Source: Komagataeibacter sp. FXV3
GTDB lineage: Bacteria; Pseudomonadota; Alphaproteobacteria; Acetobacterales; Acetobacteraceae
Reading direction: 5' to 3'
DNA length: 36,838 bases
Assembly: GCF_015155755.1 (NCBI RefSeq)
Contig: NZ_VWPI01000165.1
Location: 1-36,838, forward strand
The notes beneath the pieces are model-generated. The model ran no database searches, was not told where the DNA came from, and saw nothing but the letters and a program-made list of their open reading frames with translations. The translations under genes were made by a program, and so were the position numbers. Below are positions 8,751 to 17,875 of the stretch, piece after piece (position 1 is the first letter of the stretch; each line of letters starts with the position of its first letter).

Positions 8751-9902
8751 TTGAAAGTTCTGCATATCTGCCGCCAGTTCAGCCCCTCTGTCGGTGGGCT
8801 GGAGGATTCACTGCTCAACCTTGCCCGCAGCCAGAGACAGGACATGGGCATTGATGCGCAGGTCCTGACACTCGACAGCGTGTTCGGGCGTCCGGGCCGG
8901 CTTCCCCATCGTGACATCGTCGATGGCATCCCGGTCATCCGTATCCCATGGCGTGGTTCGACCCGTTATCCGCTGGCGCCACAGGTGCTGCGGCATATCG
9001 GGACGTTCGACCTGCTGCATGTCCATGCAATCGACTTCTTTTTCGATTTCCTGGCATGGACATGGCCGTTCCATCGCAAGACCATGATCGCCTCCACCCA
9101 TGGTGGCTTCTTTCACACCGGTGCGCTGCGACGGATCAAGGAAATATGGTTCCGTACCATCACGCCGGTTTCCGTGCGGGCATACAGACGCATTGTCGCG
9201 TGCAGCTACAGTGATGCCGACCTGTTCCGCACCGTGGCGGCGGGACGGTTGCAGACAATCGAAAACGGCATCAACCAGACGCGCTTCCGTGACGCCGCAT
9301 CCCGCACGCCGGGACGCACCATCCTGGCCTTCGGACGCTTTGCCGTGCACAAGCGGCTCAGGCTGCTGTTCCAGCTTGTCGCAATGCTGCGGCAAGAAGA
9401 CCCGCAATGGAAGCTGATCGTGGCAGGTCAGGATTCCAACCTGACGGTGGCCGACCTGCGGCAGCAGGCGCAGGCATGTGGCATTACCGATGCCCTGCGT
9501 ATCGTATCCGGGCCATCGGATGCCGCCCTGCGTGACCTGATGGGGGAGGCAAGTTTCTTTGGCTGCCTGTCCGCGCATGAGGGCTTTGGCCTTGCGGCGG
9601 TGGAGGCGATGTCCGCCGGCCTGATCCCCATACTGAGCAACATCACCCCCTTTGCCCGGCTTATGCAGCAGGGGGCGGCAGGCGTCATGATCGATCCCGA
9701 CAACCTTGCCCCCGGCGTGCGGGAAGTGGTGGCACTGGCCGCGTCCCTGCCAGATACGGCGGATGCATTGCGTGCGCGGAATATGGAAGTGGCCAGTCAT
9801 TACGACTGGGACAGCGTCGCGCAGGAATATGTGCGCCTCTATCAGCAGGTTCTGGGTCAGGCGGGGCCACGATCCGTCATGGCGACAGTAGGGGCCGAAT
9901 AA
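8751..9902 (+). CDS. aceA: GT4 glycosyltransferase, probable GDP-mannose:cellobiosyl-diphosphopolyprenol alpha-mannosyltransferase
   Basis: This 383-residue GT-B enzyme of family GT4 should add alpha-mannose to lipid-linked cellobiose (EC 2.4.1.252), like GumH in xanthan and the characterised mannosyltransferase of K. xylinus. The N-terminus has the glycine-rich turn FSPSVGGLE; the C-terminal donor domain has the retaining-enzyme EX7E motif in HEGFGLAAVEAM. The mannose assignment rests on gene order plus the GDP-mannose gene at 2317. The start is TTG at 8751 with GGGGG 8 bases upstream; a 3-codon ATG frame (8743-8754) overlaps it. The stop overlaps the next start by one base. The name aceA follows one acetan nomenclature (from memory); other papers use different letters. 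Confidence 0.85.
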   Translation: MKVLHICRQFSPSVGGLEDSLLNLARSQRQDMGIDAQVLTLDSVFGRPGRLPHRDIVDGIPVIRIPWRGSTRYPLAPQVLRHIGTFDLLHVHAIDFFFDFLAWTWPFHRKTMIASTHGGFFHTGALRRIKEIWFRTITPVSVRAYRRIVACSYSDADLFRTVAAGRLQTIENGINQTRFRDAASRTPGRTILAFGRFAVHKRLRLLFQLVAMLRQEDPQWKLIVAGQDSNLTVADLRQQAQACGITDALRIVSGPSDAALRDLMGEASFFGCLSAHEGFGLAAVEAMSAGLIPILSNITPFARLMQQGAAGVMIDPDNLAPGVREVVALAASLPDTADALRARNMEVASHYDWDSVAQEYVRLYQQVLGQAGPRSVMATVGAE

Positions 9903-11380
9903 TGGCGCAGAGCAAATTTTCCACCAATTTCCTGTTCAACGTATTCGGTTCCATTTTCCCGATCATCGTCTCGCTGGGCACCGTGCCCTTCTACCTGCAC
10001 CTGATTGGCACGGACAGGTATGGTATTGTCGCGATTTCATGGATCCTGCTGGGATATCTGGGGTTTCTGGATTTCGGGCTGTCACGTGCATCGGCCAACG
10101 CGCTGGCGCAGCTGGGCCATGCCACGGCGCGTGAGCGTTCACCCGTGCTGATGACGGCGTTTTACAGCAACCTCGGCCTGGGGGCGCTGGGGGGACTGAT
10201 CCTGTATCCGATCGGGGATATGGTGCTGCTGCATTTCGTGCGGATCCCGCCGGACCTGCTGGCGGAAACGCGCCATGCCTATCCGTGGATGGCGGTCATG
10301 CTGCCGCTGGGCATGATCAATGGCGTGGCGACGGGGGCGCTGGAATCGCGTGAACGTTTCCTGCTGTCCAACATGCTCAATTCCAGCACCACCATGGCGG
10401 GGCAGATCATTCCGCTGATCTGCATTCATTTCTTCGGGCCGCAGCTTACGGTTGTCCTGCCGTCCATCGTGCTGTCGCGGCTGGCCATGATCGCGCTGGC
10501 CTATTGCGTGGTCATGGTGCTGGAATGGCCGATCCGCCCGATGGATTTTGACGTGAAATGGCTCAAGCGCCTGCTGGGTTACGGGTCATGGGTCAGTATT
10601 TCCAGCCTGATCAACCCGCTGCTGGATACGTCAAACCAGCTTATCATCGGCGCGACGCTGGGGGTCACGTCGGTCGGGCAGTACACCGTGCCGATGAACC
10701 TTGCCATGCGCTCGCAGGTCGTGGCGACGGCGCTGGCGCGCACGCTGTTTCCGCGCCTGTCGCGTGCTGATCGGGGGGAGGCGGTTGACCTGACCCGGCG
10801 GGCCACCGCGTCGCTGACCTACGGGTTTGGCATGATCTGCGCGCCGGGCATCCTGTTTTCGGGGGCATTCCTGCATATGTGGGTGGGCGGCAGCTTTGCC
10901 GATGTCTCACGCCCCGTGGCCGAAATCCTGATGTTCGGGGCATGGACCAACGGCATCGCCTTCCTGCCCTACGGATTGCTGCAGGGACAGGGGCGGCCCC
11001 ATATCACGGCCAAGGTCTCGATGGTGGAGATCCTGCCCTTCTTCTGCGTATTGTGGATGCTGATAAAATGGTGGGGTCTGCCAGGGGCCGCGGCGGCGTG
11101 GATGTTGCGGGTCACAATTAATTTAGTTGCTCTTTATCTGTTGTCGGATTGCCTGTCACAACAGACTTGGCGACTTGTGCCAGGAATATTGATAATGACA
11201 GGGGCGCTGATTGTGAGTCTGTTGATTCCGATGAATCTGGTAGCTTCCGCATGCGCTGCCGCCATGGCGGGGCTGGCGATGGCTGTCGCCGCATACCGGC
11301 TGGATCCGGGACTGCGTGACATGGCTCACCGATTTATCCAGCGTGCGGGGGGCAATCCCCGTCTTACGATTACAGGTTAG
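9902..11380 (+). CDS. Lipid-linked repeat-unit flippase (Wzx, GumJ-like)
   Basis: This is an integral membrane protein of the MOP/polysaccharide transporter superfamily, 492 residues with about 12-14 hydrophobic segments. It is expected to move the undecaprenyl-PP-linked oligosaccharide from the cytoplasmic to the periplasmic face. The N-terminal segments FLFNVFGSIFPIIVSLGTVPFYLHLIG and GYLGFLDFGLSRASANALA are typical of oligosaccharide flippases. The ATG at 9902 overlaps the upstream TAA by one base, implying translational coupling with the mannosyltransferase. Codon use becomes more AT-rich in the last ~90 codons (around 11110-11230). Confidence 0.88.
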   Translation: MAQSKFSTNFLFNVFGSIFPIIVSLGTVPFYLHLIGTDRYGIVAISWILLGYLGFLDFGLSRASANALAQLGHATARERSPVLMTAFYSNLGLGALGGLILYPIGDMVLLHFVRIPPDLLAETRHAYPWMAVMLPLGMINGVATGALESRERFLLSNMLNSSTTMAGQIIPLICIHFFGPQLTVVLPSIVLSRLAMIALAYCVVMVLEWPIRPMDFDVKWLKRLLGYGSWVSISSLINPLLDTSNQLIIGATLGVTSVGQYTVPMNLAMRSQVVATALARTLFPRLSRADRGEAVDLTRRATASLTYGFGMICAPGILFSGAFLHMWVGGSFADVSRPVAEILMFGAWTNGIAFLPYGLLQGQGRPHITAKVSMVEILPFFCVLWMLIKWWGLPGAAAAWMLRVTINLVALYLLSDCLSQQTWRLVPGILIMTGALIVSLLIPMNLVASACAAAMAGLAMAVAAYRLDPGLRDMAHRFIQRAGGNPRLTITG

Positions 11381-11388
11381 GGTAAGGT

Positions 11389-12765
11389 ATGAAGGTAGGG
11401 CGGTTGCAGGATGGTGCCAGGGTATGGCGCTGCCTGTCGCGGGGACCGGTCGGGATGGTGGTGCTGGGGATCGGTCTGCATGCGCATGATGCGCATGCAC
11501 AGCTGATCCAGCAGCTTTTCCCTTCTGATATTCCCGGATATTCGACGGATATGACCGGTTCGGTCGTAACACGGCAGATGATGGGTCAGCAGACGGATGG
11601 CATTGGTCTGGGCAGCTGGCTACTGCGGCCCAGCGCATCGGAAAATGTGGGCTATAATTCCAACACGCTGGGTATTCCGGGATCGGGTAGCCCCGTGGTG
11701 CAGACCTCGGCCAATGTCAGTGTCAATTCGCGGTGGCGGCGTCATGCGCTGGGGGCATCGGTGGGCATGGACGATCACCGTTACCCCACGCAGTCGATCG
11801 CCAGTTACACCAATTGGCATGGCAATATCGGCGGGACGCTCAATCTGGGTCACGATACGCTCAGCATGGCCTATTCCCATTATCAGTATCACCTGTCCGC
11901 GACCAACCTGGGCGTGTATGGCGTGGTCTATCCCGTGCCGTACCAGGTCAATGACGGGCGGCTGACCTATACCAAGATGTTTGGCCGGTTCAGCCTGATC
12001 CCGGCGTTCGATTATCAGGATTTCTCCTTCGGGACGGCGCCGGGGCCGATTTCGATTGATTACGGCACCATCAGTCACAAGGTGGAAACCGGGTCACTGA
12101 CCTCGCGCTATGAATTCTCACGCGGGAATGCGGCTGTCGTCGTTTTTCGCGGGTCCGCCGCGCAATATGATTCAGCGCCCGAGGCATCGGTCAACAATTA
12201 TGCCGACGGGGCCGGTTTTGGTGGCGTGGATTTCCGCAGCGGGCAGGTGTGGCAGTACCGCCTGCTGGTTGGTGGGGAAACGCGCAGTTTCAGCAGCGGT
12301 CGCAGCCCTTCGGTCACGACGCCGACATTCGAGGTCAATGTGTCATGGATGCCGCGCCGCATCGATACCGTCAACCTGACGGCGGCACGCCACCTGAGCG
12401 ATCCGGAAACCCCGTTTGCCCGAAATCAGGTGGTGACGGACGTGCGCCTGCAGTGGGACCATGAACTGCGGCATAATGTGTTCCTGCGCGCTTATGCCGA
12501 ATATGGGGAAAGTGCGTCGCAGTCCAGCATGACGGTGCCCACGGGTTCCGCAATCTCCAGCCTGGAGGGCAACCGACTGCAGAAACAGATCCATTTTGGC
12601 GGGTCGGTTTTCTGGAACATCGACCGTCACGTCAGGGCTTCCCTGACCTATAACTATGTCAATAACGCCACATCGGGCGGGAACGTGAATTATCTGAACA
12701 TCCCGGGGCGTCTTTCCACGTTTACGAGCAATACGATACTGTTGGGCTTTTCCTTCTCTGGCTGA
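11389..12765 (+). CDS. Outer-membrane beta-barrel protein of the EPS operon
   Basis: The 458-residue product has an N-terminal signal sequence (hydrophobic GPVGMVVLGIGLHAHDAHA, cleavage after AHA) and then alternating polar/aromatic strands typical of a beta-barrel, such as DTLSMAYSHYQYHL and RASLTYNYVNN, ending in NTILLGFSFSG. A terminal beta-strand with near-terminal aromatic residues is usual for BAM substrates. It resembles the putative beta-barrel porin 2 (BBP2) group. It starts 8 bases after the flippase stop, has AGGTAAGG-like bases upstream and lies directly before the export lipoprotein gene. A role as the outer-membrane exit or an anchor for the polymer is inference; xanthan has no obvious counterpart. 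Confidence 0.7.
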   Translation: MKVGRLQDGARVWRCLSRGPVGMVVLGIGLHAHDAHAQLIQQLFPSDIPGYSTDMTGSVVTRQMMGQQTDGIGLGSWLLRPSASENVGYNSNTLGIPGSGSPVVQTSANVSVNSRWRRHALGASVGMDDHRYPTQSIASYTNWHGNIGGTLNLGHDTLSMAYSHYQYHLSATNLGVYGVVYPVPYQVNDGRLTYTKMFGRFSLIPAFDYQDFSFGTAPGPISIDYGTISHKVETGSLTSRYEFSRGNAAVVVFRGSAAQYDSAPEASVNNYADGAGFGGVDFRSGQVWQYRLLVGGETRSFSSGRSPSVTTPTFEVNVSWMPRRIDTVNLTAARHLSDPETPFARNQVVTDVRLQWDHELRHNVFLRAYAEYGESASQSSMTVPTGSAISSLEGNRLQKQIHFGGSVFWNIDRHVRASLTYNYVNNATSGGNVNYLNIPGRLSTFTSNTILLGFSFSG

Positions 12766-12827
12766 TGTTGGTCTGCCGCATAGGCGGCAGGCGAAGGAAA
12801 ACCACATTGAATGATTTGGGAGTGACC

Positions 12828-13418
12828 ATGTTTGCAATGATACGGAACACGTGTCGGCCCATGATGATGCAGGCAGCCGGCGTCACGGCCCTGCTTGCAC
12901 TAAGCTGCTGCGCCTCGGCGCATGAACAGTCCTTTGACGCGGTCGATACCCGGGCCTACCACCTTGGTCCGGGTGATCAGGTGCGTGTCATTACCTACAA
13001 TGACCCGCAACTGAGCAACACGTTTACCGTAAGTGACAACGGGAATATCGATTTCCCGTTACTGGGAACGGTGCCCGCGGCGGGTGTCGAGCCACGTGAC
13101 CTGGCCCAGCGTATTTCCGCCAGTCTGGAGCAGAAGGGGATCCTGACCCAGCCCAGTGTATCCGTGGAAGTCGCGCAGTACCGGCCGATCTTTATCCTGG
13201 GTGAGGTCAACCATCCCGGCCAGTATCCCTATCAGCCGGGGATGACCATGCTGACCGCTGTTGCACTGGCGGGGGGCTTTACCTACCGCGCCGTGACCAA
13301 CCGTGCGACCGATGTGCGGCATGAAGACCTCAATACCCCCGCGCATGAAGGCCGCATATCACGTGCGACCGTCTTGCTGCCCGGTGATGTGGTGACAATT
13401 GACGAGCGGTTTTTCTGA
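12828..13418 (+). CDS. Polysaccharide export protein (Wza/GumB-like)
   Basis: The 196-residue protein is a periplasmic/outer-membrane export component. After a signal sequence ending in LALSCCASA (either a weak lipobox at Cys or signal peptidase I cleavage after ASA), the Poly_export domain reads YHLGPGDQVRVITYNDPQLS, FTVSDNGNIDFPLLGTV and then the SLBB-type segment FILGEVNHPGQYPYQPGMTML. Length is close to GumB (~230) and shorter than Wza. The ATG at 12828 has GGGAG 6 bases upstream; a longer open frame begins at 12765 but lacks a signal peptide at its end. It should work with the Wzc-like protein and perhaps the beta-barrel upstream. Confidence 0.9.
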   Translation: MFAMIRNTCRPMMMQAAGVTALLALSCCASAHEQSFDAVDTRAYHLGPGDQVRVITYNDPQLSNTFTVSDNGNIDFPLLGTVPAAGVEPRDLAQRISASLEQKGILTQPSVSVEVAQYRPIFILGEVNHPGQYPYQPGMTMLTAVALAGGFTYRAVTNRATDVRHEDLNTPAHEGRISRATVLLPGDVVTIDERFF

Positions 13419-13451
13419 AACCTGAACGATACAGGAAGTTAGGGGGATAAC

Positions 13452-14603
13452 ATGCCCAAGGCCCGTTCCATCCCCAGCCTGACCGGCGTACGTGGTGTTG
13501 CGGCGCTATGGGTTTTCATGACCCATTTCTATGGTCTGGCTGCCGATATCCTGCACCAGCCATGGATGCTGCATTCACTGTTCCTGTTCAATGGTTTCCG
13601 GGGCGTGGATCTGTTTTTCGTGCTGTCGGGCTTTATCCTCATGCATGTGCATGAAGGGCAGTTCGCTGTCCTGCGGTGGCATGTGATCCGGGACTTTTTC
13701 ATTGTCCGCTTCTTCCGGGTCTATCCGCTCAATACATTCGTGCTGCTGGCCATGGTACCGCTGGTATTGCTTGCGCCGGGTTATGTGGCCATGCAGCGTT
13801 ATTATACCGACCCGTCCTTCGCCTATCGCGTACACAACCTGTCCCTGCCGGGGTTCGTGCAGACCCTGCTGCTGGTCCAGAGCTGGACCGTGCTGAAGCT
13901 GGGGGAATGGAACATCGTGTCATGGACCCTGAGTGCGGAAGTGCTGGGTTATCTCCTGTTCCCGCTACTGGCCATGGGGGCGATGCGCATTGCATCGCCA
14001 CGCCATGCACTGGCACTATGTGCCGCCAGCCTGGCATTGCTGGTCATGGTGCTGTTTGCCTGCCACCATGCCAATAACAACCCGACGGGTACATTTGGCG
14101 CCATTCGCATGTTCTTCTGCTTTTGCGCGGGAATACTGCTGTACCGCGCCTATCACCTGTTGCCCGACAGTATGGAACGGCATGCATCGTCCATTACGTT
14201 GGGGGCGGTTGCGTTTATTGCGGCAACACTGTTTTTCCCGGTTGTGCCGGTGCTGGATGTGTTCGGATTTACGGCGCTTATTTTCGGGCTGGCCTATCAG
14301 CGCGGTGGGGTGGATGCGCTGCTGCGCTCCGGTCCGGTCATATGGCTGGGACGCATATCGTTTTCGTTTTACCTGACGCATTACCTGATCATTGGCATCA
14401 TATCATGGGGTATGGGTGAAAGGTTGCGCCATCTGGATTTCGTGCCGGGGCTGGCGGTTACTTTTGCAATATTCGGGTTCTGCCTGCTTGTGGGCATGGT
14501 CTGTTACCATCTGGTTGAACGCCCTTCGCAGCGTTTGGGCCGCAGGGTCATGCAGCGGGTCGAAGCCCGTGATGCCATGGTTGCAGTACGTGGTGCGGCC
14601 TGA
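13452..14603 (+). CDS. Acyltransferase family 3 membrane protein (probable EPS O-acetyltransferase)
   Basis: This is a multispanning acyltransferase-3 protein of 383 residues with about 10 membrane segments. The N-terminus IPSLTGVRGVAALWVFMTHF carries the conserved R near the catalytic histidine, and FRGVDLFFVLSGFILMHVHE is the second family signature. Members such as GumF and GumG transfer acetyl groups to EPS sugars in the membrane. Acetan is acetylated, so the same role is inferred. AGGGGG lies about 8 bases before the ATG. It is the last gene of the uninterrupted run and is followed by a weak hairpin. Confidence 0.88.
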   Translation: MPKARSIPSLTGVRGVAALWVFMTHFYGLAADILHQPWMLHSLFLFNGFRGVDLFFVLSGFILMHVHEGQFAVLRWHVIRDFFIVRFFRVYPLNTFVLLAMVPLVLLAPGYVAMQRYYTDPSFAYRVHNLSLPGFVQTLLLVQSWTVLKLGEWNIVSWTLSAEVLGYLLFPLLAMGAMRIASPRHALALCAASLALLVMVLFACHHANNNPTGTFGAIRMFFCFCAGILLYRAYHLLPDSMERHASSITLGAVAFIAATLFFPVVPVLDVFGFTALIFGLAYQRGGVDALLRSGPVIWLGRISFSFYLTHYLIIGIISWGMGERLRHLDFVPGLAVTFAIFGFCLLVGMVCYHLVERPSQRLGRRVMQRVEARDAMVAVRGAA

Positions 14604-14611
14604 TCGGCTGT

Positions 14612-14651
14612 ATTCAGGAAACCGTGTTGTTCTGAATGAATACTGTTTTTT
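14612..14651 (+). terminator. Possible weak terminator after the acyltransferase gene
   Basis: ATTCAG (14612-14617) and CTGAAT (14632-14637) can pair over a 14-base loop, and a run of six T residues follows at 14646-14651, eight bases beyond the stem. The stem is short and AT-rich, so this is only a possible terminator. Confidence 0.3.
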
Positions 14652-14837
14652 GTCGTATTAAGGCAGCGTACTCCATATTTATGCCACAGACAGCTCATTA
14701 CACTGTCATGATCTGATTGGGTTATACATGAGCGTTACAGTATTCCCGTCCGGTTTCAATATGGGGAATGATCGAATTTTTTCCGCTGTGAAAAGCCACG
14801 GGGGTAAGGTCATGTTATGGGGGGAAGGAAGTAGGAA

Positions 14838-15914
14838 ATGCGCATACTGATAACGGGAGGCTGCGGGTTTATCGGTTCCGCGGTTGTGCGGCATCTGATG
14901 GCCCAGACCGCGCATGATGTCCTTAATGTCGATGCCCTGACATATGCGGCAAGTATAAAGGCAACGGAAGATGCGGCGGCAACCGGGCGTTACAGGCTGG
15001 AAGTGGCGGATATTACCGATGCCGCCGCAATGGCAAGGATATTTGACGATTTCGCCCCCGATGCCGTCATGCACCTGGCGGCGGAAAGCCACGTTGACCG
15101 TTCCATTGACGGACCTGGTACATTTGTCAGTACAAATATAGTTGGCACCTATACATTGCTTGAGGCCGCGCGCGCATGGTGGATGCGACAGGACGCGGCA
15201 CGGCGGAAGGCATTCCGTTTCCACCATATCTCGACCGATGAGGTCTTCGGCGCCTTACGCCCCGGCGATCCACCCTTTACCGAACAGACCCCCTATGACC
15301 CGCGCAGTCCGTATTCGGCCAGCAAGGCATCATCCGATCACCTGGTCCGCGCGTGGTACCATACCTATGGCCTGCCAACATTCGTCACCAACACCACCAA
15401 CAATTACGGACCGTGGCATTTTCCTGAAAAACTGATCCCGCTGGTAACGATCAACGCGATTGAGGGGCGTGAACTGCCGGTTTACGGCACGGGACAGAAC
15501 GTGCGCGACTGGCTGTTTGTCGAGGACCATGCCGAAGCGCTGGTCCGCGCGGTGGAACAGGGGCAGCCCGGTGAAACCTACGCCATCGGCGCGCGACAGC
15601 CGCGCACCAACATGCAGGTGGTGGAAGCGATCTGCACGATACTGGATGAACTGCGCCCCGACCCGACAGGCCCGCATGCGCGCCTGATCCGGCACGTGAC
15701 CGACCGTCCGGGACATGACTTCCGTTATGAAATCGACCCGACCCATGCGGAACAGGCGCTGGGCTGGCGCGCCCGCCATGATTTTGAACATGGCATCCGG
15801 CGCACGGTGCAGTGGTACCTGGATAACCGGGAATGGTGGGAAAACATTCGGGCAGCCCGTTATGGCGGGGAACGCCTTGGCCACACGGGTGACAAGATGG
15901 GAACAGCAGCATGA
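14838..15914 (+). CDS. rmlB: dTDP-glucose 4,6-dehydratase
   Basis: The enzyme converts dTDP-glucose to dTDP-4-keto-6-deoxyglucose, second step to dTDP-L-rhamnose. The 358-residue product opens with the NAD-binding motif TGGCGFIGSAVVRHL, has HLAAESHVDRSI, the catalytic STDEVFG segment and the SDR pair Tyr159-x3-Lys163 in YSASKASSDHLVRAW. Length is normal. A GGAAGGAAG-type ribosome site lies just upstream. It overlaps rmlA by four bases (ATGA). Acetan has a terminal rhamnose, which fits the context. No rmlC or rmlD follows. Confidence 0.95.
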   Translation: MRILITGGCGFIGSAVVRHLMAQTAHDVLNVDALTYAASIKATEDAAATGRYRLEVADITDAAAMARIFDDFAPDAVMHLAAESHVDRSIDGPGTFVSTNIVGTYTLLEAARAWWMRQDAARRKAFRFHHISTDEVFGALRPGDPPFTEQTPYDPRSPYSASKASSDHLVRAWYHTYGLPTFVTNTTNNYGPWHFPEKLIPLVTINAIEGRELPVYGTGQNVRDWLFVEDHAEALVRAVEQGQPGETYAIGARQPRTNMQVVEAICTILDELRPDPTGPHARLIRHVTDRPGHDFRYEIDPTHAEQALGWRARHDFEHGIRRTVQWYLDNREWWENIRAARYGGERLGHTGDKMGTAA

Positions 15915-16831
15915 GCGAGAATACCGCGACAAAACCGACCAAGGGCATTCTTCTGGCTGGTGGTTCGGGCACGCGCCTGCACCCCATGACGCAGGCGGTC
16001 AGCAAGCAGTTGCTGCCGGTTTACGACAAGCCGATGATTTTCTATCCCCTGTCCACGCTCATGCTGGCGGGGATACGCGATATCATGATCATATCGACAC
16101 CTGGGGACCTGCCACTGTTCCGGCGGCTGCTGGGGGATGGGTCGGATCTGGGTGTGACCTTCACATATCGTGAGCAGCCTTCGCCCGATGGCATTGCGCA
16201 GGCCTTCATCATTGCCGATGACTGGCTGGATGATTCGCCGTGTGGCCTGATACTGGGTGATAACCTGATTTTTGCCGACCATCTGGGCAAGCAGATGCGT
16301 GCGGCGGCAACACGGCCCACCGGGGCTACTGTCTTTGCCTATGAAGTACGTGATCCCGAACGCTATGGCGTGGTCAGTTTCGCCCCCGACGGGCATGCGC
16401 TGGATATTGTTGAAAAACCGACGCACCCGCTGTCGAACTGGGCTGTAACGGGTCTGTATTTCTATGATGGGCGCGTGCGTGAATATGCCCGCAGCCTGAA
16501 GCCCTCACCACGCGGGGAACTGGAAATTACCGATCTGAACCGGATTTACCTGCAGAACGGTGACCTGCATGTCCAGCGCCTGGGGCGTGGCTGCGCATGG
16601 CTTGATGCCGGCATGCCTGACAGCCTGATGCAGGCAGGGCAGTTCGTGCAGACCATCCAGTCCCGTCAGGGGTTGCTGGTTGGCTCCCCGCATGAAGTGG
16701 CCTTCCGTCGTGGCTTTATTGATGCGGCGGCGCTGCAATCCTATGCACGGCGCATGATCAAGACCGAACTTGGGCGCGCACTTATGGAAATTGCCAGTGC
16801 TGCTCCTGAAGAGGATGCCGAGGCGGCTTAA
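15911..16831 (+). CDS. rmlA: Glucose-1-phosphate thymidylyltransferase
   Basis: This enzyme makes dTDP-glucose from dTTP and glucose-1-phosphate, first step of dTDP-rhamnose synthesis. The 306-residue product has the nucleotidyltransferase signature LLAGGSGTRLHPMT, then KQLLPVYDKPMIFYPLSTLMLAGI, the GLILGDNLIF metal-binding segment and VVEKP-like IVEKPTHP. Length is normal for the long RmlA type. Its ATG overlaps the rmlB stop by four bases, so the two are translationally coupled. The C-terminus is extended by an acidic tail (EEDAEAA). Confidence 0.95.
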   Translation: MSENTATKPTKGILLAGGSGTRLHPMTQAVSKQLLPVYDKPMIFYPLSTLMLAGIRDIMIISTPGDLPLFRRLLGDGSDLGVTFTYREQPSPDGIAQAFIIADDWLDDSPCGLILGDNLIFADHLGKQMRAAATRPTGATVFAYEVRDPERYGVVSFAPDGHALDIVEKPTHPLSNWAVTGLYFYDGRVREYARSLKPSPRGELEITDLNRIYLQNGDLHVQRLGRGCAWLDAGMPDSLMQAGQFVQTIQSRQGLLVGSPHEVAFRRGFIDAAALQSYARRMIKTELGRALMEIASAAPEEDAEAA

Positions 16832-16856
16832 GGATTATTTCAAAAGATCCTGCTGA

Positions 16857-16932
16857 TGGTAATAAAAGCTCCTGGGCGCCGCCTTTTTTTCGGAAAGGCG
16901 GCGTCTTTCGATGATTGTTTTAAAAAGCTTCA
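16857..16932 (-). repeat. Intergenic hairpin repeat, copy B
   Basis: This copy lies downstream of rmlA and is read on the minus strand. Its core stem CGCCGCCTTT (16877-16886) pairs with AAAGGCGGCG (16894-16903). The flank AGCTTTTATTACC on the minus strand matches the AGCTTTTATTTTCATT flank of copy A. It may also act as a transcription end for rmlA, though no clean T tract follows the stem. From ~16933 to the ribosome site of the next gene nothing further is seen. Confidence 0.7.
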
Positions 16933-17081
16933 TGATTGCAGGCATGTTTCATGACCCTGGTTCAGGGTGGCGGAATCACAAAAACGTGTCATGGAATTAT
17001 GAATGTGTTGTGCCCCGTCAATGTGCTGAATGAGAGTTTTCTTATATTTTAAGGGAAGTTACTTATTCAGGAGCAAAAGAC

Positions 17082-17852
17082 ATGGGACGTGTATCGGGAA
17101 AGGTGGCGCTTGTCACAGGCGCATCGCGCGGGATTGGCAAGGCAACGGCCCTGCTGCTGGCGCGTGAAGGGGCGAAGGTGGTCGTGGCCGACCTGAAGGC
17201 GGATGAAGGTGAGGCCGTTGTCGCGGAAATAAAAAAAGCCGGCGGGGAAGCGCTTTTCGTCTCGCTTAACGTCACGGCGGAAGAAGACTGGAAGCAGGCG
17301 ATGGCCGCTATTGCCACGCAGTTTGGTCGGCTGGACATAGCGGTCAATAATGCGGGCATTCTCTATTCCGGCTCTGTCGAGACAACCAGCCTTGAGGACT
17401 GGCGACGGGTGCAGTCGGTCAACCTTGATGGGGTGTTCCTGGGCACGCGTTACGCCGTGGAAGCCATGAAGCCACATGGCGGGGGATCGATCATCAACCT
17501 GTCCTCCATCGAGGGACTAGTCGGTGACCCCGCGCTTGCCGCCTATAATGCCAGCAAGGGGGGTGTCAGGCTGTTCACCAAATCAGCGGCACTGCACTGC
17601 GCGAAACAGGGTTATAAAATCAGGGTCAATTCCATCCACCCCGGTTATATCTGGACCCCGATGGTGCAGGGTTTTACCAAGGAAACCCCGGACCAGGCCG
17701 CGGCCCGGCAGAAGCTGATTGACCTGCACCCGCTGGGCCATCTGGGGGAGCCTGATGACATTGCCTATGGCATCGTATTCCTTGCATCCGACGAATCAAA
17801 GTTCATGACCGGCAGCGAACTGGTCATTGATGGTGGTTATACCGCACAGTAA
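17082..17852 (+). CDS. Short-chain dehydrogenase/reductase (SDR, classical)
   Basis: This 256-residue classical SDR is an NAD(P)-dependent oxidoreductase. It has the cofactor motif TGASRGIGKA near residue 14, NNAG near 90, the catalytic serine in NLSSIEG and the pair Tyr155-x3-Lys159 in YNASKGG. The sequence PLGHLGEPDDIAYGIVFLASDESKFMTGSELVIDGGYTAQ is the usual SDR C-terminus. An acidic residue (VVADLKADEG) after the second strand suggests NAD(H). It resembles cyclopentanol or glucose 1-dehydrogenase-type members, but substrate cannot be assigned. AGGAG lies about 10 bases before the ATG. It stands alone between a repeat copy and a convergent gene. Confidence 0.9.
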   Translation: MGRVSGKVALVTGASRGIGKATALLLAREGAKVVVADLKADEGEAVVAEIKKAGGEALFVSLNVTAEEDWKQAMAAIATQFGRLDIAVNNAGILYSGSVETTSLEDWRRVQSVNLDGVFLGTRYAVEAMKPHGGGSIINLSSIEGLVGDPALAAYNASKGGVRLFTKSAALHCAKQGYKIRVNSIHPGYIWTPMVQGFTKETPDQAAARQKLIDLHPLGHLGEPDDIAYGIVFLASDESKFMTGSELVIDGGYTAQ

Positions 17853-17875
17853 TTCCATCTTTTTTACTGTAATTG

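Noticed and set aside
12765-12827. Earlier start for the Wza/GumB-like protein
   Set aside because: It would put 21 extra residues before a clear signal peptide; GGGAG supports 12828.
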